Shown here: piece by piece, positions 10,670 to 22,800 of the stretch
Position numbering within the stretch: position 1 is the first letter of the stretch
Layout: every line of letters begins with the position of its first letter
From: Chimonanthus salicifolius
Lineage: Eukaryota > Streptophyta > Magnoliopsida > Laurales > Calycanthaceae
NCBI GenBank assembly: GCA_013350335.1
Contig: CM023539.1
Span: forward strand, 24,421,043 to 24,485,042
Direction of reading: 5' to 3'
Length of the DNA: 64,000 nucleotides
Notes under the pieces: generated by a model
Seen by the model: only the letters and a program-made list of their open reading frames with translations
Databases searched by the model: none
What the model was told of the DNA's origin: nothing
Made by a program: the position numbers and the translations under genes

Positions 10670-13150
10670 ATACTAAAACCTTTTTGGAATTTTTGTCCCG
10701 AAAATTGGATGAAGTTTAGTTTCCAAATTGTCTCTATACCATCCACCTCGGAGGGGATACTCTCCTCCATCCTATTCTCAAAGTAAGTTCCTTTACCGTC
10801 ATGCCGTTTCCCAACTAAACTTCCCATTATTCATATGAGTTTCTTTCTTATTAAATCCAGATGGGGAAACACAACCATTATATAAATCGACGTTCGTCAT
10901 GTCTTCCATTGTTTGCAATCGCTTCCTATATCAATGGTGTGTAGTATTTACCTCTTCATTAAACTTTTTTTCTCCTAATATAGGCATTGTATCCTTCTTC
11001 GAGACAATACACTAAATACAGTTCCGTTCATCTACGTTTTTAATGGTTTCTAATACATACTTATATCACGCACTCATCTACACATGGGATCATATTTTCA
11101 CTAACCACAACTCATAATTGATTAATCTGATTATCCTATACCATTCATACCATTCGTTGTAACCAGATATCTAGTGTAGCCATTACAAGGCCCATGTACT
11201 ACAGTTCAACCCTTGGAATTCAAATTCCATTACATTGTCAACCGGCATTCAGGTAATCAAATACATTACAGTGGTTATCCTTTTACACTCGGTTGTGGTC
11301 TACACCACTCAATTTCATCACCATTTCTCACATTAACCTATGAGTTTCGAAACATTTCTCTGTGTTCGTCATCGTATCATTAAAGTCCATGCTATTACTG
11401 TACCCAACTCACTCAAGGGTGAGTTTATTACATCTAATTGTATTTCATTATTAAACTAACCACATTAGATTTTCTAGTTCTCATTAGAAATTTGCACATA
11501 TCACATTTTTCCAGTTTTCCTTACCAATCTAATCATAACAATTCTTCTAAACCATCATTCTCACTATTGATCCATATCCGGATCAAGTTACATTCCTTCA
11601 CTGTCATTGAGCACTTCTAATCTCCACAAAGGTTCTTGTTTCTATTTCCGTAAATTACCAATCACATTTACTGGTAATTCGATAAATAATATCAGCAATG
11701 GACACTCGTCGAACTTAAACGACTCGTTGTGACTAATTGCGTTTGCTATACTTGGCCACGTATTATAGCCTAATATGTGGAGTACCGTAACCTCATATAC
11801 ACTGAATGAGATCTTCTATTACTGTTGGATTCAACTCATTCGAGGGTATGTTTAGAATGCCCAATCATGCTGCATGATGCAACTTAGCTAGTAATATCTT
11901 GGCTTCTCATCTTAAATCTATCTCTTGGAAAAATTTCATTCAATAGCTCCACTAATTAAACATAAGTAAACCTCTAGTACACTCTTATTTGTCTATAGAT
12001 ATTCATTATGGTGTTGAGTCCAAAGCAGATCTCTTTTACAATCTATATCTATCAAATCTTTCAAGCTCTCATGGAATTCCATAGGCCATCTATAGAGTCA
12101 GACGGTTGTACTAACTCGATAGACGCCCATAGTCTCTCGATTGAGCTTATTTCCATCAATTTAAACCACTTAAGAAATTATCTTTCCAACTAAATACATT
12201 TTCAAAATTAAACTTCTCTTCACTTGCATATAAGTCACTATGTAAGTAACACCTTTCGTTCAAAACTTCTACGATATAAAGCATCTCTGAACACTAAATT
12301 TCATGTTGTATAAGTCGAAATACGACTAACACCTTTTATTTATGACCTTGTATAATAAAATTACCATTGAAATACAAATACAAAGAGAACACATTTTCAA
12401 GCATACATGTTATGGTTTTCATCGTAAAACATTCGATCGTTTTCACAAATGCATGCTACGAGTCTTACTTGACCAAGACCATTCCCACGTCTAAAGGTTT
12501 GATGAAGGTTCAATTTATTTTATTTCCATAGTATTCCATCTCAATGCTCAACATTGTTCGTTCTCTTAGGTGATTACTTGGTTCATTCCTTTAAGGCAAG
12601 CACCAGTTAAATCTTTAACTTAGGTATAAAATAGAAAAATGATCCACAATCATATGAATGAATATTGTATGCAAATTCGTTAATAATCTTAACTCACAGT
12701 GCTAATTGTCATCAATCAATATTCTAGTATTCCATTCTACCTTGATTAGGACTATGCCAACTCTCCTGTTAGCAACTTATAATTCATTATACTTGTTCTC
12801 ACTTGTCCTGTCAATGTACTATAAAGGTGCACTCATCTCATTCTAATACTAGATTCTATGAGATCATTTGTTTCACTCATAACCTCTTTCTATCTCTGGT
12901 CTTAAGTGGTAGAGAAATTTAATTTCCTTTGTCCAAGGTGTTCTACTTTAGTACTTAATATCATTCATTGTCTGATTGTTTATAGTACCTCACTTTGAAC
13001 CTAACTCATATAATTTGCTCCCTTAGGTGATCCCAAAAGTTATTCCTTTAATGAACTCATTGAAGTGCAGTTTGATGGGTGTTGTTAATGGATTATATGG
13101 CAGAGGTCCTCACAAGTAAATTCATGATGGAAAATCATAAGCGTGAACAT

Positions 13151-13500
13151 AAGACAATATAAAGCTCCATACTGAATTAACGTTATTGTATATGAACTAC
13201 GGAGAAGAATTATACCCTGGGGATTTGTATGACCAGTTTATTCCAGTATTGGGGGTTTGTATGACCAGTTTATTCCATACTGGTCATAAGACAATATAGA
13301 GCTCCATACTGAATTAACGTTATCGTATATGAACTATGGAGAAGAATTATACCTTGGGGGTTTGTATGACCAGTTTATTCCATACTGGTCATAAAACAAT
13401 ATAGAGCTCCATAATGAATTAACGTTATCGTATATGAACTACGGAGAATGATTATACCTTGGGGGTTTGTATGACCAGTTTATTCCAGTATTGGGGTGAG
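13151..13500 (+). repeat. Three-unit tandem repeat with an internal palindrome
   Basis: Units begin with AAGACAATATAGAGCTCCAT at about 13151, 13288 and 13393 and run through gaactacggagaagaattatacc to a TATGACCAGT..ACTGGTCATA hairpin. The hairpin (10 bp arms, 9 nt loop) is clear at 13260-13288 and again near 13364-13392. Unit spacing is about 137 and 105 bp. Confidence 0.85.
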
Positions 13501-13708
13501 GTGGTATAGTCTTCCTGGAGTCATCGGAATTGGTGGTCGTCTTGTCTGAGTCTGAGGGCAGGACTGTGGTAACTGTGTAAACCCTTCCAGTGATTGACAA
13601 AGAGTTCATACTAGAGATACCTAACGGCACTGTGAGCAAGTCTTTTTGAGGTGACCCTTCTGTCCGTAATGATGACAAGAGAACAGAGGCCGAAGTAACT
13701 GTACCTGT

Positions 13709-13850
13709 GGGCAGTTCCTTCTAAAATGGCCTGGCTGCTTACATAAGTAGCATGAGAGAACTTCTCCAGAGTTTCACACAGTACATTTCTGGCACAGTTG
13801 TAGACAATTACCCTTCGTGTGGACCACCTGTCCACATTGATAACATGTGT
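13709..13850 (-). pseudogene. gag: gag fragment with two CCHC zinc knuckles
   Basis: The minus strand reads CYQCGQVVHTKGNC and, about 24 codons later, CYLCKQPGHFRRNC. Both fit the CX2CX4HX4C nucleocapsid knuckle with all metal ligands present. A TGA lies between the knuckles. The coding sequence stops dead at the LTR boundary (13852/13853), so the N-terminal gag is missing. In the intact protein this segment binds retroelement RNA. Confidence 0.8.
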
Positions 13851-13852
13851 TG

Positions 13853-15292
13853 TAACGCCCCACCCTTTTCCACTCGCCGAAAATTAGGGTATATTTTTTT
13901 TTTAAATGAAAGAGAGAGAGAGAAGGAACGTCACAACGCGAGCTAAGTCCGGGTTTCCAAATCCGAACCTTAACTGGCCAACGATACGTGTGCGTGGACC
14001 AAGTCCACTAAAACAGTACACGCTTAAAAAGATAAGTGCAGAATATATATGAATAGGAAACTATCCATATCAAGATATTAAAAATAAGCAAGGAAGCTAA
14101 TCACTATTAAATTATCTTAAGTTAAATATCCAAAAATCATCATCTAACCATAGCAAAATAACTAAGTTATTACAATCCCAAAATGCTATTTATCTCAAAT
14201 ACATTGTTCCAAAATCAATATTAAATAAAGTAAGCATAAACTGCCCAAGCTCCTAAGCTTGGCTCTCTTCACGTCCATTGTCCTTTCCATTTCCTGTAAC
14301 ATCATCTAAAGGGTAGAAGTAGGGCGTTAGTTCAAGGTGCCCAGTAGGACTTCCAAAAAAGGTTATATACATAGGATCAATGTAAAAATTAGGATAAGAG
14401 TATCATATTAGAAACTATAAACATATCATAGTATCAAAATCAGCACATGATAATCATATCTAAATCATCCTCATGTATATGTCAATGCTATGGGTGTCAT
14501 ATGCCAATGATCCCCCACCCAATCTCCATATCAAACGTCATACAAATCATAACAACATTTTCCTTGATATATAATGAAACCATATGAAGGTGTTCCCTTG
14601 GCCATTTACGTCTGTAGTGTTTTGTGACGGCACCACCAAGTCACTGTTATACCTCCCCATGTGTGTTAATCGGAATTATCGATGGAGTGTGGACTCCTCC
14701 CTCTGTGCAGGGTTTTTGGACTGATTACCCTGGAGCTCTCTAGCCCTAATTATGCTGTGCCCCTATCTAGCAATCCCGGACAAGGCCAACAAATTAATGG
14801 TTCACATAGCTTTACATATGCTAGTCTCAAGTCCCAAGTCATGTCCGGACAGCTCATAACTTGGGTTGCTGCCTAATATACTCCCTCTCATGCCATGCAT
14901 GAGATCATGGATGCACAAATGTCATTTCGTAGCAAAATACATAATAAATAACATTGAAAACAGTTCATAAAACATATTCCATTTGATTTACCAAAATAAA
15001 CATTATACTGAAATAAAAACTAGTAACATATAAGATCCATATGCATCTCAACAAGGTAGGAATCCTACCCAAGTTCGATTTACTGTCCTTTTCTTGTTTC
15101 GGAAGAACAATCACTAACCGTTGCTTGAAAGTGAATCACACCTCTTTACCTTATCAATTTAATCATACATATATATCAATTTAGTTATCCATTTGATTTA
15201 AATCATTCCTTACATCCTTCCAGTTAGATTAAAGTTTCTGGAAAAATCAATTAAATTCAACTTTTCATTTCAGTCAACCAAATCAGGGATTC
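13853..15292 (-). repeat. 3' portion of a minus-strand LTR, cut by the assembly gap
   Basis: In plus coordinates it begins TGTAACGCCCCACCC, the reverse complement of an LTR end. It follows the same order of landmarks as the LTRs ending at 10247 and 23767: an A/T tract, a ttaactggcc block near 13970, the CCAAGCTCCTAAGCTTGG segment near 14247, tandem blocks near 14640-14870 and ATGCATGAGAT near 14895. It then reaches TAGGAATCCTACC at 15057. The LTR start is hidden by the N run. It carries a GA microsatellite at 13910-13922. Confidence 0.75.
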
Positions 15293-15392
15293 NNNNNNNN
15301 NNNNNNNNNNNNNNNNNNNNNNNNNNNNNNNNNNNNNNNNNNNNNNNNNNNNNNNNNNNNNNNNNNNNNNNNNNNNNNNNNNNNNNNNNNNN
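15293..15392. other. Assembly gap (100 N)
   Basis: Exactly 100 N separate two unrelated repeats: an LTR of the 8-10 kb family on the left and a TGATGAG-type LTR on the right. The round number suggests a scaffold placeholder of unknown true size. Confidence 0.98.
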
Positions 15393-15721
15393 TACATTAA
15401 ACTGAACGCATCTACATATTCCCGTACTGAAAAAGTCACTATGATATTACTGATAAAACTAGATGGATTGCATAATCCTGTGATATTACTTGATTCAAAC
15501 CATGCATCCCTAGAACTATCCTTCACCATATAGTCGAAGAACCGATACTGACAAGATGTGCTATGACTTGCCATCATGTAGAGCATTAGATTATATGCAG
15601 CACCTTCCCATGCTGTTTCAGTCACAACCCTAGTTGCTTTGACAATTGAACCACCAACTCCTTTATTGATCATTTCTTTCTTTTGTGGCAACCCGAGTTC
15701 TCGGTCACAGGCACCTCTCAT
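15393..15721 (-). pseudogene. Unrecognised coding-like stretch inside the TGATGAG LTR
   Basis: About 109 codons without a stop follow an ATG at 15721 on the minus strand and run into the N gap. The translation includes GGSIVKATRVVTETAWEGAA and is not low-complexity, unlike ordinary LTR sequence. I do not recognise the family. It starts about 155 bp from the LTR start, in the LTR's own sense direction. Another copy of this LTR family has known host-gene exons in the same zone, so a captured exon is possible. The open frame could also be chance. Confidence 0.35.
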
Positions 15722-15876
15722 TTGTGTTTAATCGTAGATTAATTTAGAAAATGTTTCTTTGCACTATACCAAGCTAATAACACACAAAATCACACTAATT
15801 AAATAAAATTAATTAACATGAGATACTAACAAATATAAATTTAGGAGTAAAATATGTAATAATTTTGCACTCATCA
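15393..15876 (-). repeat. Start of a minus-strand Tat-type LTR (TGATGAG family)
   Basis: On the minus strand the piece begins TGATGAGTGCAAAATTATTA at 15876 and runs through an ATATTTTACTCC segment. That matches the starts of the LTRs at 41855 (plus) and 63434 (minus) in position and wording. The remainder of the LTR is lost in the gap. Right flank is gccat. Confidence 0.65.
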
Positions 15877-16069
15877 GCCATTAGATCTAGCCACCCATCT
15901 CATAAAAACCCTAGACATCTTATTAAATCCTAGAATTTAGGTGTTTATGCGCATACTACATTGCCTCAAACGACGCACACACAATTCCAATTCATTCATG
16001 CGCATACTCCATTGAAAATCCCTACAATTCCTCTCCAAGCTATCCATTAAGCATCATTTGCACAATTCT
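15877..16069 (+). repeat. Diverged Tat/Athila-like LTR sequence left of the nested insertion
   Basis: The stretch shares words with the LTR at 37888-38300 and 41477-41860, for example AATTCATTCATGCGCATA and a tagatct..ccatc..aaaaaccctaga block, in a rearranged order. It ends in ATTCT (16065-16069), the left copy of the target duplication of the family C insertion. The true start of the host LTR cannot be fixed. Confidence 0.5.
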
Positions 16070-16439
16070 TGTAATGACCCGACCCGATTTTTTTGGATTT
16101 TAGGGGTTGGTGGCAGTAGGGAGAGTGTGGGCTCAGTGGTGGACCTCAATTTACCTGGTTTCGAGTTCGGAGACTCGGAGGGTGTTATGGTTATTTTAGA
16201 TTATTAAATATTTTATCATGCAAAAAGTTTGAAAACCACACGTTTTTTTCCCCGATGTTTGAAGTTTAAATTTTTTTAACGGGTTTTAAATTATTTTTTG
16301 AAAATTCAAGACATTTTTATTTCACTCGTTTTTTTTTCTTTTTTTAAAAAAAAAAATTAAAACAACACCTCGAAAACCCTAGACCCCCCAACCCCATTTT
16401 TATCCTCTCTTCCACAGCAGTGTAGCGATTAGCTACAGT

Positions 16440-16985
16440 GCTTCCACATGCTCTCTCACTCATGCATCACCCCTCTCTCTGTTCTCTCCCTCTCACCCCC
16501 TCTCCTTTCTTCTTCCTCTTCTAAACACTCATCCCTCCTTGTACCGCGCTCCTCTGTTGCCCCTCTCTACAATCTCGTCTCTCTTCCTCTTTGTTCTCTC
16601 TCTCTTTTCTTTTCTTTTCTTCTCTCTTTCTCTCGATTATTCTTCTCTCATTCCCACCGCTTCTCCTCTTTCCCTTTTCCCCAATCTGTGAAGCCCTAAC
16701 CCCTTGTTGCCGCTGCCATCCCATTCCCTCACCTCTCTCTATGAGAAACCTTAATCCCCATCCTACGACCGCTGCACCTCACCACCCCCTTCCGCTGGAC
16801 TTTCGGTCCCTTTCACTGTTGCCCGCGCCAGATTTCTAACATCCGACCCTCCTCGAGTTCAAGTGCCCTTCCTTTCCCCCTTTATTCTCCTCAAATCTAA
16901 TTCATCTCCCATGTTTTCCCCTCTTTTCCTTTATTTTCTTCGTTTTTCTTCTATTTTCCCTTTTTTTCCTCTTTTTCTGTTGAGC
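16440..16985 (+). other. CT-rich tract of the family C LTR
   Basis: This pyrimidine-rich run (ctctctct, ttcttcctc) has three overlapping open frames (16448-16699, 16591-16839 and, opposite, 16521-16724) that are composition artefacts. The inverted counterpart lies at about 53250-53740 as a GA-rich tract. It may be a transcribed leader, but no TATA box can be assigned with confidence. Confidence 0.6.
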
Positions 16986-18423
16986 CGTTGAGTGGACTCA
17001 ATCGAGACTGCGTTGACACAGTGAGTTCTGTCATGTACCCTTTCAACCCAGATTTGACCCAACAGCCATTCCATGCCCTGTTCGGCCCAGCCCTAGCCCT
17101 GGCCCTGGCCCATCAGACCCAACACAAGCCCAACTCATTCCAGGTTCAACTTTGCCCAGCTCGTACGGTTCAAGTCCAACTCGTCTTCAGCCCAGTTTGT
17201 GCAGCTCAGCACAGTCCTCAACCCAGTCCATTCCAAGCCCGATCCAGGCCCGTTTCAGGCTAGTTTTAGTCTCGTTTCTGGGCCGTTTTAGAGTTCGTCT
17301 TTGGACCGTCTATTAGCCCGTTTTCAGCCAGATCCGTTGGATCGTCCTAGTTTTGTTGCATTGTCCAGGCCTTACGGACCTGTACCAGTTTCTTCAGCCC
17401 GATAGCCCGTGCATTGCTTCTCCAACCTGGTAACCTATTCTTATCGCTTGGGTTTAAAAAACATGAATAATTGAGGGGACTCATCACACTATTTTTAGCA
17501 TACATGATTTGCATATATCCTTTCTATGTCTACTTGGACATGGAGTACGAGGAATGAGACCCTTATGGATTACGAGCCACTCGGCGAGGTAACTGTTCCG
17601 ACAAATATGTGGCAAGGGGCTCATTCGGGTGTACTCGTGTCAGATTACTTACGATGGCATGTTGGTTAGTATCTTGATAACCTGTTGGTTGAGTAACATG
17701 ATGATGTGCGTTGTGTGATAAATGTCTATTTGATTATGTAATAACTTATTGGGTTGTCAATTTGATAATATAAAAACATGCTGGATGGATTATGTGGTAT
17801 CATGATATATAACTAGCGACGATAAATGAGATGTCTTAGGTGATAAAATGTCACATGTTTGTTTGATAACATTTGATAAATAATGGTATATACCTGATGA
17901 TTATGTGAAATACTACGTTGATAACATGCGTAGAAATAATTGTGCGTACATGAAACTAGAGTATATGGATTGACGGTGGGGCATGGGTACTAGGCTACAT
18001 CAGGATCTAGGAACTCCCCCTAGATTGTCGGGTCGTTAGGGTTGAGAAGTCGTGGAAAACAGCGCAGTGGATGCAGTTGAGCTATAGACAACTTGTTGTT
18101 GGGTCCGTAGGTGCGAGAGCACCTAGAGGGTGTTTCCCTCTCGGGTATGTGAGTCCTTGGCAGAGTCGTGGCAGCATTGGGTCTACCCTAGTATGGGTTT
18201 GACTGTCAGGTCTATCATTGTGATCTTTGGACACTCCTATGAGGGAGGTGTGGTCTAGTCTGGAGGGCAAGGTGCCCGAGAGTCCCAGGAGGGACATGTT
18301 ATGAGGTGGTCATGAAAACCTCCGAGAGTTCATGGGTTGAGTTTTAGCTCACTCAAGGCCGACATAGAGGTCATCACAGACACGGTACCAGAGTGCGTGG
18401 TTATTAGCACTGTGGAGGGCAGC

Positions 18424-18850
18424 TTCCATTGGCACTGTGCAAGACATTACCCGTGGTTATTAGCACGATGGAGGATAGCTCCCGTCGTTGTTTGCAGCGG
18501 TGGAGAATAGCTCCCACTGGCATAGTGGAGGATAACTTCCATTGCTGTTTGCAGCGGTGGAGGACAGCTCTCATTGGTATGGTTTATGATCCCCGGATAG
18601 CCGAGTGGGTTGAGGCTATTTCGTCCACACATCGGTCCAGGGATGGTGCAGTGGAGGACAGTTCCCGCTGGTATGGTTTATGATCCCCGGATAGCCGAGT
18701 GGGTTGAGGGTGTTTCGCCCACATATCGGTCGAGGGATGGTGTGGTGTAGGACAGCTCCCGCTGGTATGGTTTATGATCCCTGGATAGCCGAGTGGATTG
18801 AGGGTGTTTCTCCCACAAATCGGTTGAGGGATGTACAGTTGAGGATAATT
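18424..18850 (+). repeat. About 93 bp tandem repeats in the family C LTR
   Basis: The segment CCCCGGATAGCCGAGTGGGT recurs with about 93 bp periodicity near 18591, 18684 and 18778 (last copy ccctggatagccgagtgg). Each copy carries ggacagctcccgctggtatgg upstream and a GTGGG..CCCAC inverted pair downstream. Shorter, diverged units (cagctccc..gttg) precede it from about 18424. The same array is inverted at 47380-47606 and 49632-49930. The open frames here and on the other strand are products of the repetition. Confidence 0.85.
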
Positions 18851-19697
18851 TCCATAGGCCCGATGACCAGGGCATGATTCACGACTCGCGGTACCAGTCT
18901 GTGGTATATGTGGATTCCTATGGAGGTGGCACTAGACGTAAGTTGGTCGTAAGAGTTCGTCGAGTACGTATTGAGTCGCCCTGGGAGCAAAGTGGGTTGA
19001 ATGTCTGTCCGCCCACATTTTTTGGCTGAGGGGTGTGGTGTTGTGATTACCCTTGGTTATGACCTTGGAGTTCATAAGTGAGTCTTAAGATGTTGGTGCT
19101 AACTCACCAGAAGTTTACGGCCGCCTAGCGAGTTAGTTCGGCTGACTCACTCGGTAGAAGGCATATGGAATTCCGTGAGGGGTGGGTGTGTTTGTCATGT
19201 CAAGTCCACAGGTGGGTCTAGTTGTTAGTCCGTTGAGGAGTTATGCGGTGGTTACTCCCGTGTGATAGTTTATTTGGGACTCTATTGAGCTCGACTCATG
19301 GGTTGGTTGTGTTATGTGTGCGGGTCACCCTGGGAGGGTCAAAGACTAGTTGAGGGCCAGGGACCTTGATCTGGTTGGGGATCGGTTTGTGTACCCGTGG
19401 GTGGGTGGACCGTAGCAGTTGGGCATGTGTGGGAGTTGCCTTCGCATTACATTGGACTTGTTAGAGGATGTGATGGAGGCCCGGTAGGTGTAGGTCTGTG
19501 TGCTAGGGGTATGGCACACACCGGATGGTCGTGCATGTATACATCCTAGTCATTAATGTGCCCATATGATTATATGCAGTGTATGCTTGATGACATATGA
19601 CGCATGTGTTACCCTCACTGGGCATATAAAGCTCACCTCTTGCCTTACAGGTACTTCTTAGAGGAGGGGTCGTCGGGACCCTCAACCGGGCATTGGA

Positions 19698-19816
19698 TGT
19701 AACACCCCGCCCTTTTCACTCTAATTTTCAGAGTTTATATTTTTTTTTTAATATAATAATCATGTGATCGGGGCGGAGTGTCACGACGCGAGTTAAGTTC
19801 GAATCTCTAAATCTGA
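19698..19816 (-). repeat. Terminal 119 bp of the 3' LTR of the minus-strand element
   Basis: The stretch matches 33618-33735 base for base apart from a few differences (TGTAACACCCCGCCCTTTTC through ACGCGAGTTAAGTTC and CTCTAAATC). It stops matching at about 19816, where the plus-strand LTR starts with TGATAGCC. It shows where the plus-strand element integrated. Confidence 0.9.
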
Positions 19817-22800
19817 TAGCCATGTGGGACCCAATGGATCAAAATTGGTCCAAACTCTAAGGCAAAGGGGTAGAAAATAAATTGGTTGGGCCGTGGGCCC
19901 AATGGTGGGCCAATTATTTTAAAAAGGGTGAATTGGAATTAAACCCTCTAAGTTAGTAATAAAATGAAATTGCATGACCAAGTGGGGCCCACCTCCACCT
20001 CACCAAGTGAGGTGGCGTGTGGACCAAGGCAAAGGTGGGGCCAATCATCATGGTTGACTTGGTCAACCATGGATAAATTGAGAGGACTAAGGTGGATTAA
20101 GGTGAATTAATTTGATTAAAATTATTGTAAAATTATCTAAGTTAAAATTAATGGAATTAAAATGACATGGCCGAGAGGGGCCCACCTCCACCTCATCAAG
20201 TGAGGTGGCAGGTGGGGTAGGTATAGGTAGGGACCGTCCACCATGGTTGACTTGGTCAACCATGGGTGGATTTCTTAGATAGATAAATGTTATGAAATTA
20301 AATTGGATAGAAATTAATTAACCTAAGTAAGGATTTAATTTAATTAATTAGGTTGGTCAATTAGGGTCAACATAGGACAAGTCAATGGTGGTTTCATCTC
20401 ATTGAAACCACCTAAGAAAAACAAGAAAAATACCATGGACTTGGGTGGTGGTTTCATCTCAACCACCACCACTCCAAATATGGTGACCCATACCCAAATG
20501 AGTGGTCAAAGAGGGAAGACCCAAACCACCCCTTTTCAAACACCAAAAACCATTGGCTTGGTGGTGGTTTGGTCTCAACCACCACCACCAAGGTCAAGGG
20601 AGCCCATACTTTGGTTGGTGGAGCCATAATGGTGGAGTGTAGTTTGGTCAACCAAAATGAGATGTGTTTGATCTCATTTCTCATCTCCTTTCCATCTCTC
20701 TCTCTCCCTCTCTCTCTTGCACTCTCAAAAAACGTCCCTTGCACTAAGGAAAAGAGAACAAAGCTTAGAAGAAAAACTTAGAAAGAAAGAAGAAGAAAAG
20801 AGAAGGAAAAGATTAAGTCTTGGGCCACCCCACGATCAAGATCCTTGAAGAATTTTCTCCCTCATTTCCATACTCTTTCCCTCTCAACCTAACCCTATCT
20901 TAGCCAATCCAAGCATGTCCCACCATTGATCAAGCTCATCTAGCCGATCAAACAAGGAGAGGAAGAAGAAAGGAGGCCAAAGAGGTTGACGGGAGCGACA
21001 AAGACCGGAGGAGTCGTCGGGCGGTAAGATTTCTTTAAACAAGATTTTATTTTAGGAATATAAAATCCATTTCTTAGACTAAATGTGGCCAAAAACGTGG
21101 TGGGCCATGGTTCTAAGATCCATCAAAAGATAAGATAAGAAATGGATAAAAATGGAGGAATGGATTAAGAAATGGAAGAATGGAATTTCTAAATAGAATT
21201 TTTAAGTCTTTATTAAGCATAGGAAAATGGAAATTTTGATGGATTGGATGGACCTTAGGGTTCGGCCATGTAGCATGGCCGAACCCCATGGTAAATGGTG
21301 ATGAATTTATTAAGATGTTAAGGTTTGAAAATGATGGAGAATGGTTAGGGTTTCAAGGGTTAAATGTAGGCAAATTTTTTGGAAAAAGTTTTATGATGAA
21401 ATCCATGGATGATGTTTTAGAATTTTTTTGGAACTATGGTGATGGTTAATTATTTTTATAAGAATAGAAAGATGGAAAATGATGGAGAAAATGATAGTTG
21501 TAAATGGATTTCCAAAATGTATGACACAAGTTTTAAATGGACCAAATGAATGATATTAATGATTTTAAAGGGAATTTTTAACAAGAAAAATCATGGACAA
21601 ATATTCATAGAACTTTGGTCTTAAATGGCTCTAAGAAAGGTGGGCCATGAACCATGGGTTCGGCCATGGTGTATGGCCGAACCCTATGGTAATGGTTTGA
21701 GATTTTTAGGCATGGAAAATAACATGGAAGAATGGGAATTTGGATAGATGAGTAAGTATGGTGTGTGGTAATCTTTTGATGGAAATGAAAATTTAGATGG
21801 ATTATTTTGGGACAAAACTTAGTCTTTGAAAATGGTATCCATAAAGGTGAACCTTAGGGTAGTGATTAGTGGATTTAATAAATGGAAAATAATGTAGAGG
21901 AATACTAGATTTTAGTGGATTTATAAAAATGATATGTGAGGTTTTAAATGGGATGAAAATGGGGACTTGAATGGATAATTTAAATTCATTGGAGATTGGA
22001 TTAAAGGGAGTAAGATGGACCCAAGAAAATGAAGATAGGGTACCATGGGTTCGGCCATGGTATATGGCCGAACCCATGATCCCTTTGTGGGCCACCTTGA
22101 GGGCCAAATGTGAAAGGACATATGGAGTTAAATGTTTTTCAAAAATTAAACAATAGGTGGCTGATTTTGGATATGTTATGGAATTATAAATGGGTCTAAG
22201 TTATGGATGAAATTTAGACTTAAAATAGACATAAGTGGGTGAATGATTAATCATAGAGGAGAGAGTGGCAAAATGGTAATTATTAGCCACTTTGAAGAAC
22301 CATGGGTTCGGCCATGGTACATGGCCGAACCCTATGTGGATTAGAAGTAAAATTCAATGCAATATGAATGATGAAAAGAAACGTATAGATGCTGCGTTTT
22401 AGGCTCGCTCATTTGAATATTCGAAATGGTCAAAATCGGATTTTATGTATGTGATTAAACCAATGGATAATGGGCTAAGTTAAGGGCCGATTTTCGATAA
22501 ACTTATGATGTAATTAAAGATCATTGAATGGATCTAGAGTTATAACTAGTTAAGAACTTAACCATGGATAACGTATGGACTAATTCGGTAAATGTAATAA
22601 GGTATCGGACGTCGCAAACGGTACGCGATCGGTGACCGGATTAACGAGCGGAAAACGTAACGGAACGCTACACGGTATTCGGTAGGATTCCTACCTTTTT
22701 GTAAGCGATGGATATGTGATGGTGTTTTAAATTATTTATGATTATGTTTTATTCTTATGATGAGTTTCAAGCTATGAATCTTATGGATTATATTTTTATA

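Larger units (their letters stand above)
10670..13852 (-). mobile_element. Eroded interior of a minus-strand gypsy element
   Basis: The stretch lies between LTR pieces, with a polypurine-like end at 10670-10720 and gag zinc knuckles at the other end (13709-13850). From about 10750 to 13100 no recognisable pol motif survives. A segment at 12030-12160 aligns with 45758-45900 in the interior of the family C element (CTCTCATGGAATTCCATAGG versus CTCTCATGAAATTCCACCGG), linking this remnant to that lineage. There is no primer site next to the LTR boundary at 13853, so that side is a deletion or an insertion junction. I see no gene in the remainder. Confidence 0.6.

Noticed and set aside
16448..16839. 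Overlapping open frames in the CT-rich tract
   Set aside because: Ser/Leu/Phe-rich frames on a pyrimidine tract, with an Arg/Glu/Lys shadow on the other strand; pure composition effect.
20402..20781. Open frames duplicated exactly at 29359-29738, as a conserved gene pair
   Set aside because: They lie at equal positions in the two LTRs of one element; the identity is due to LTR duplication.
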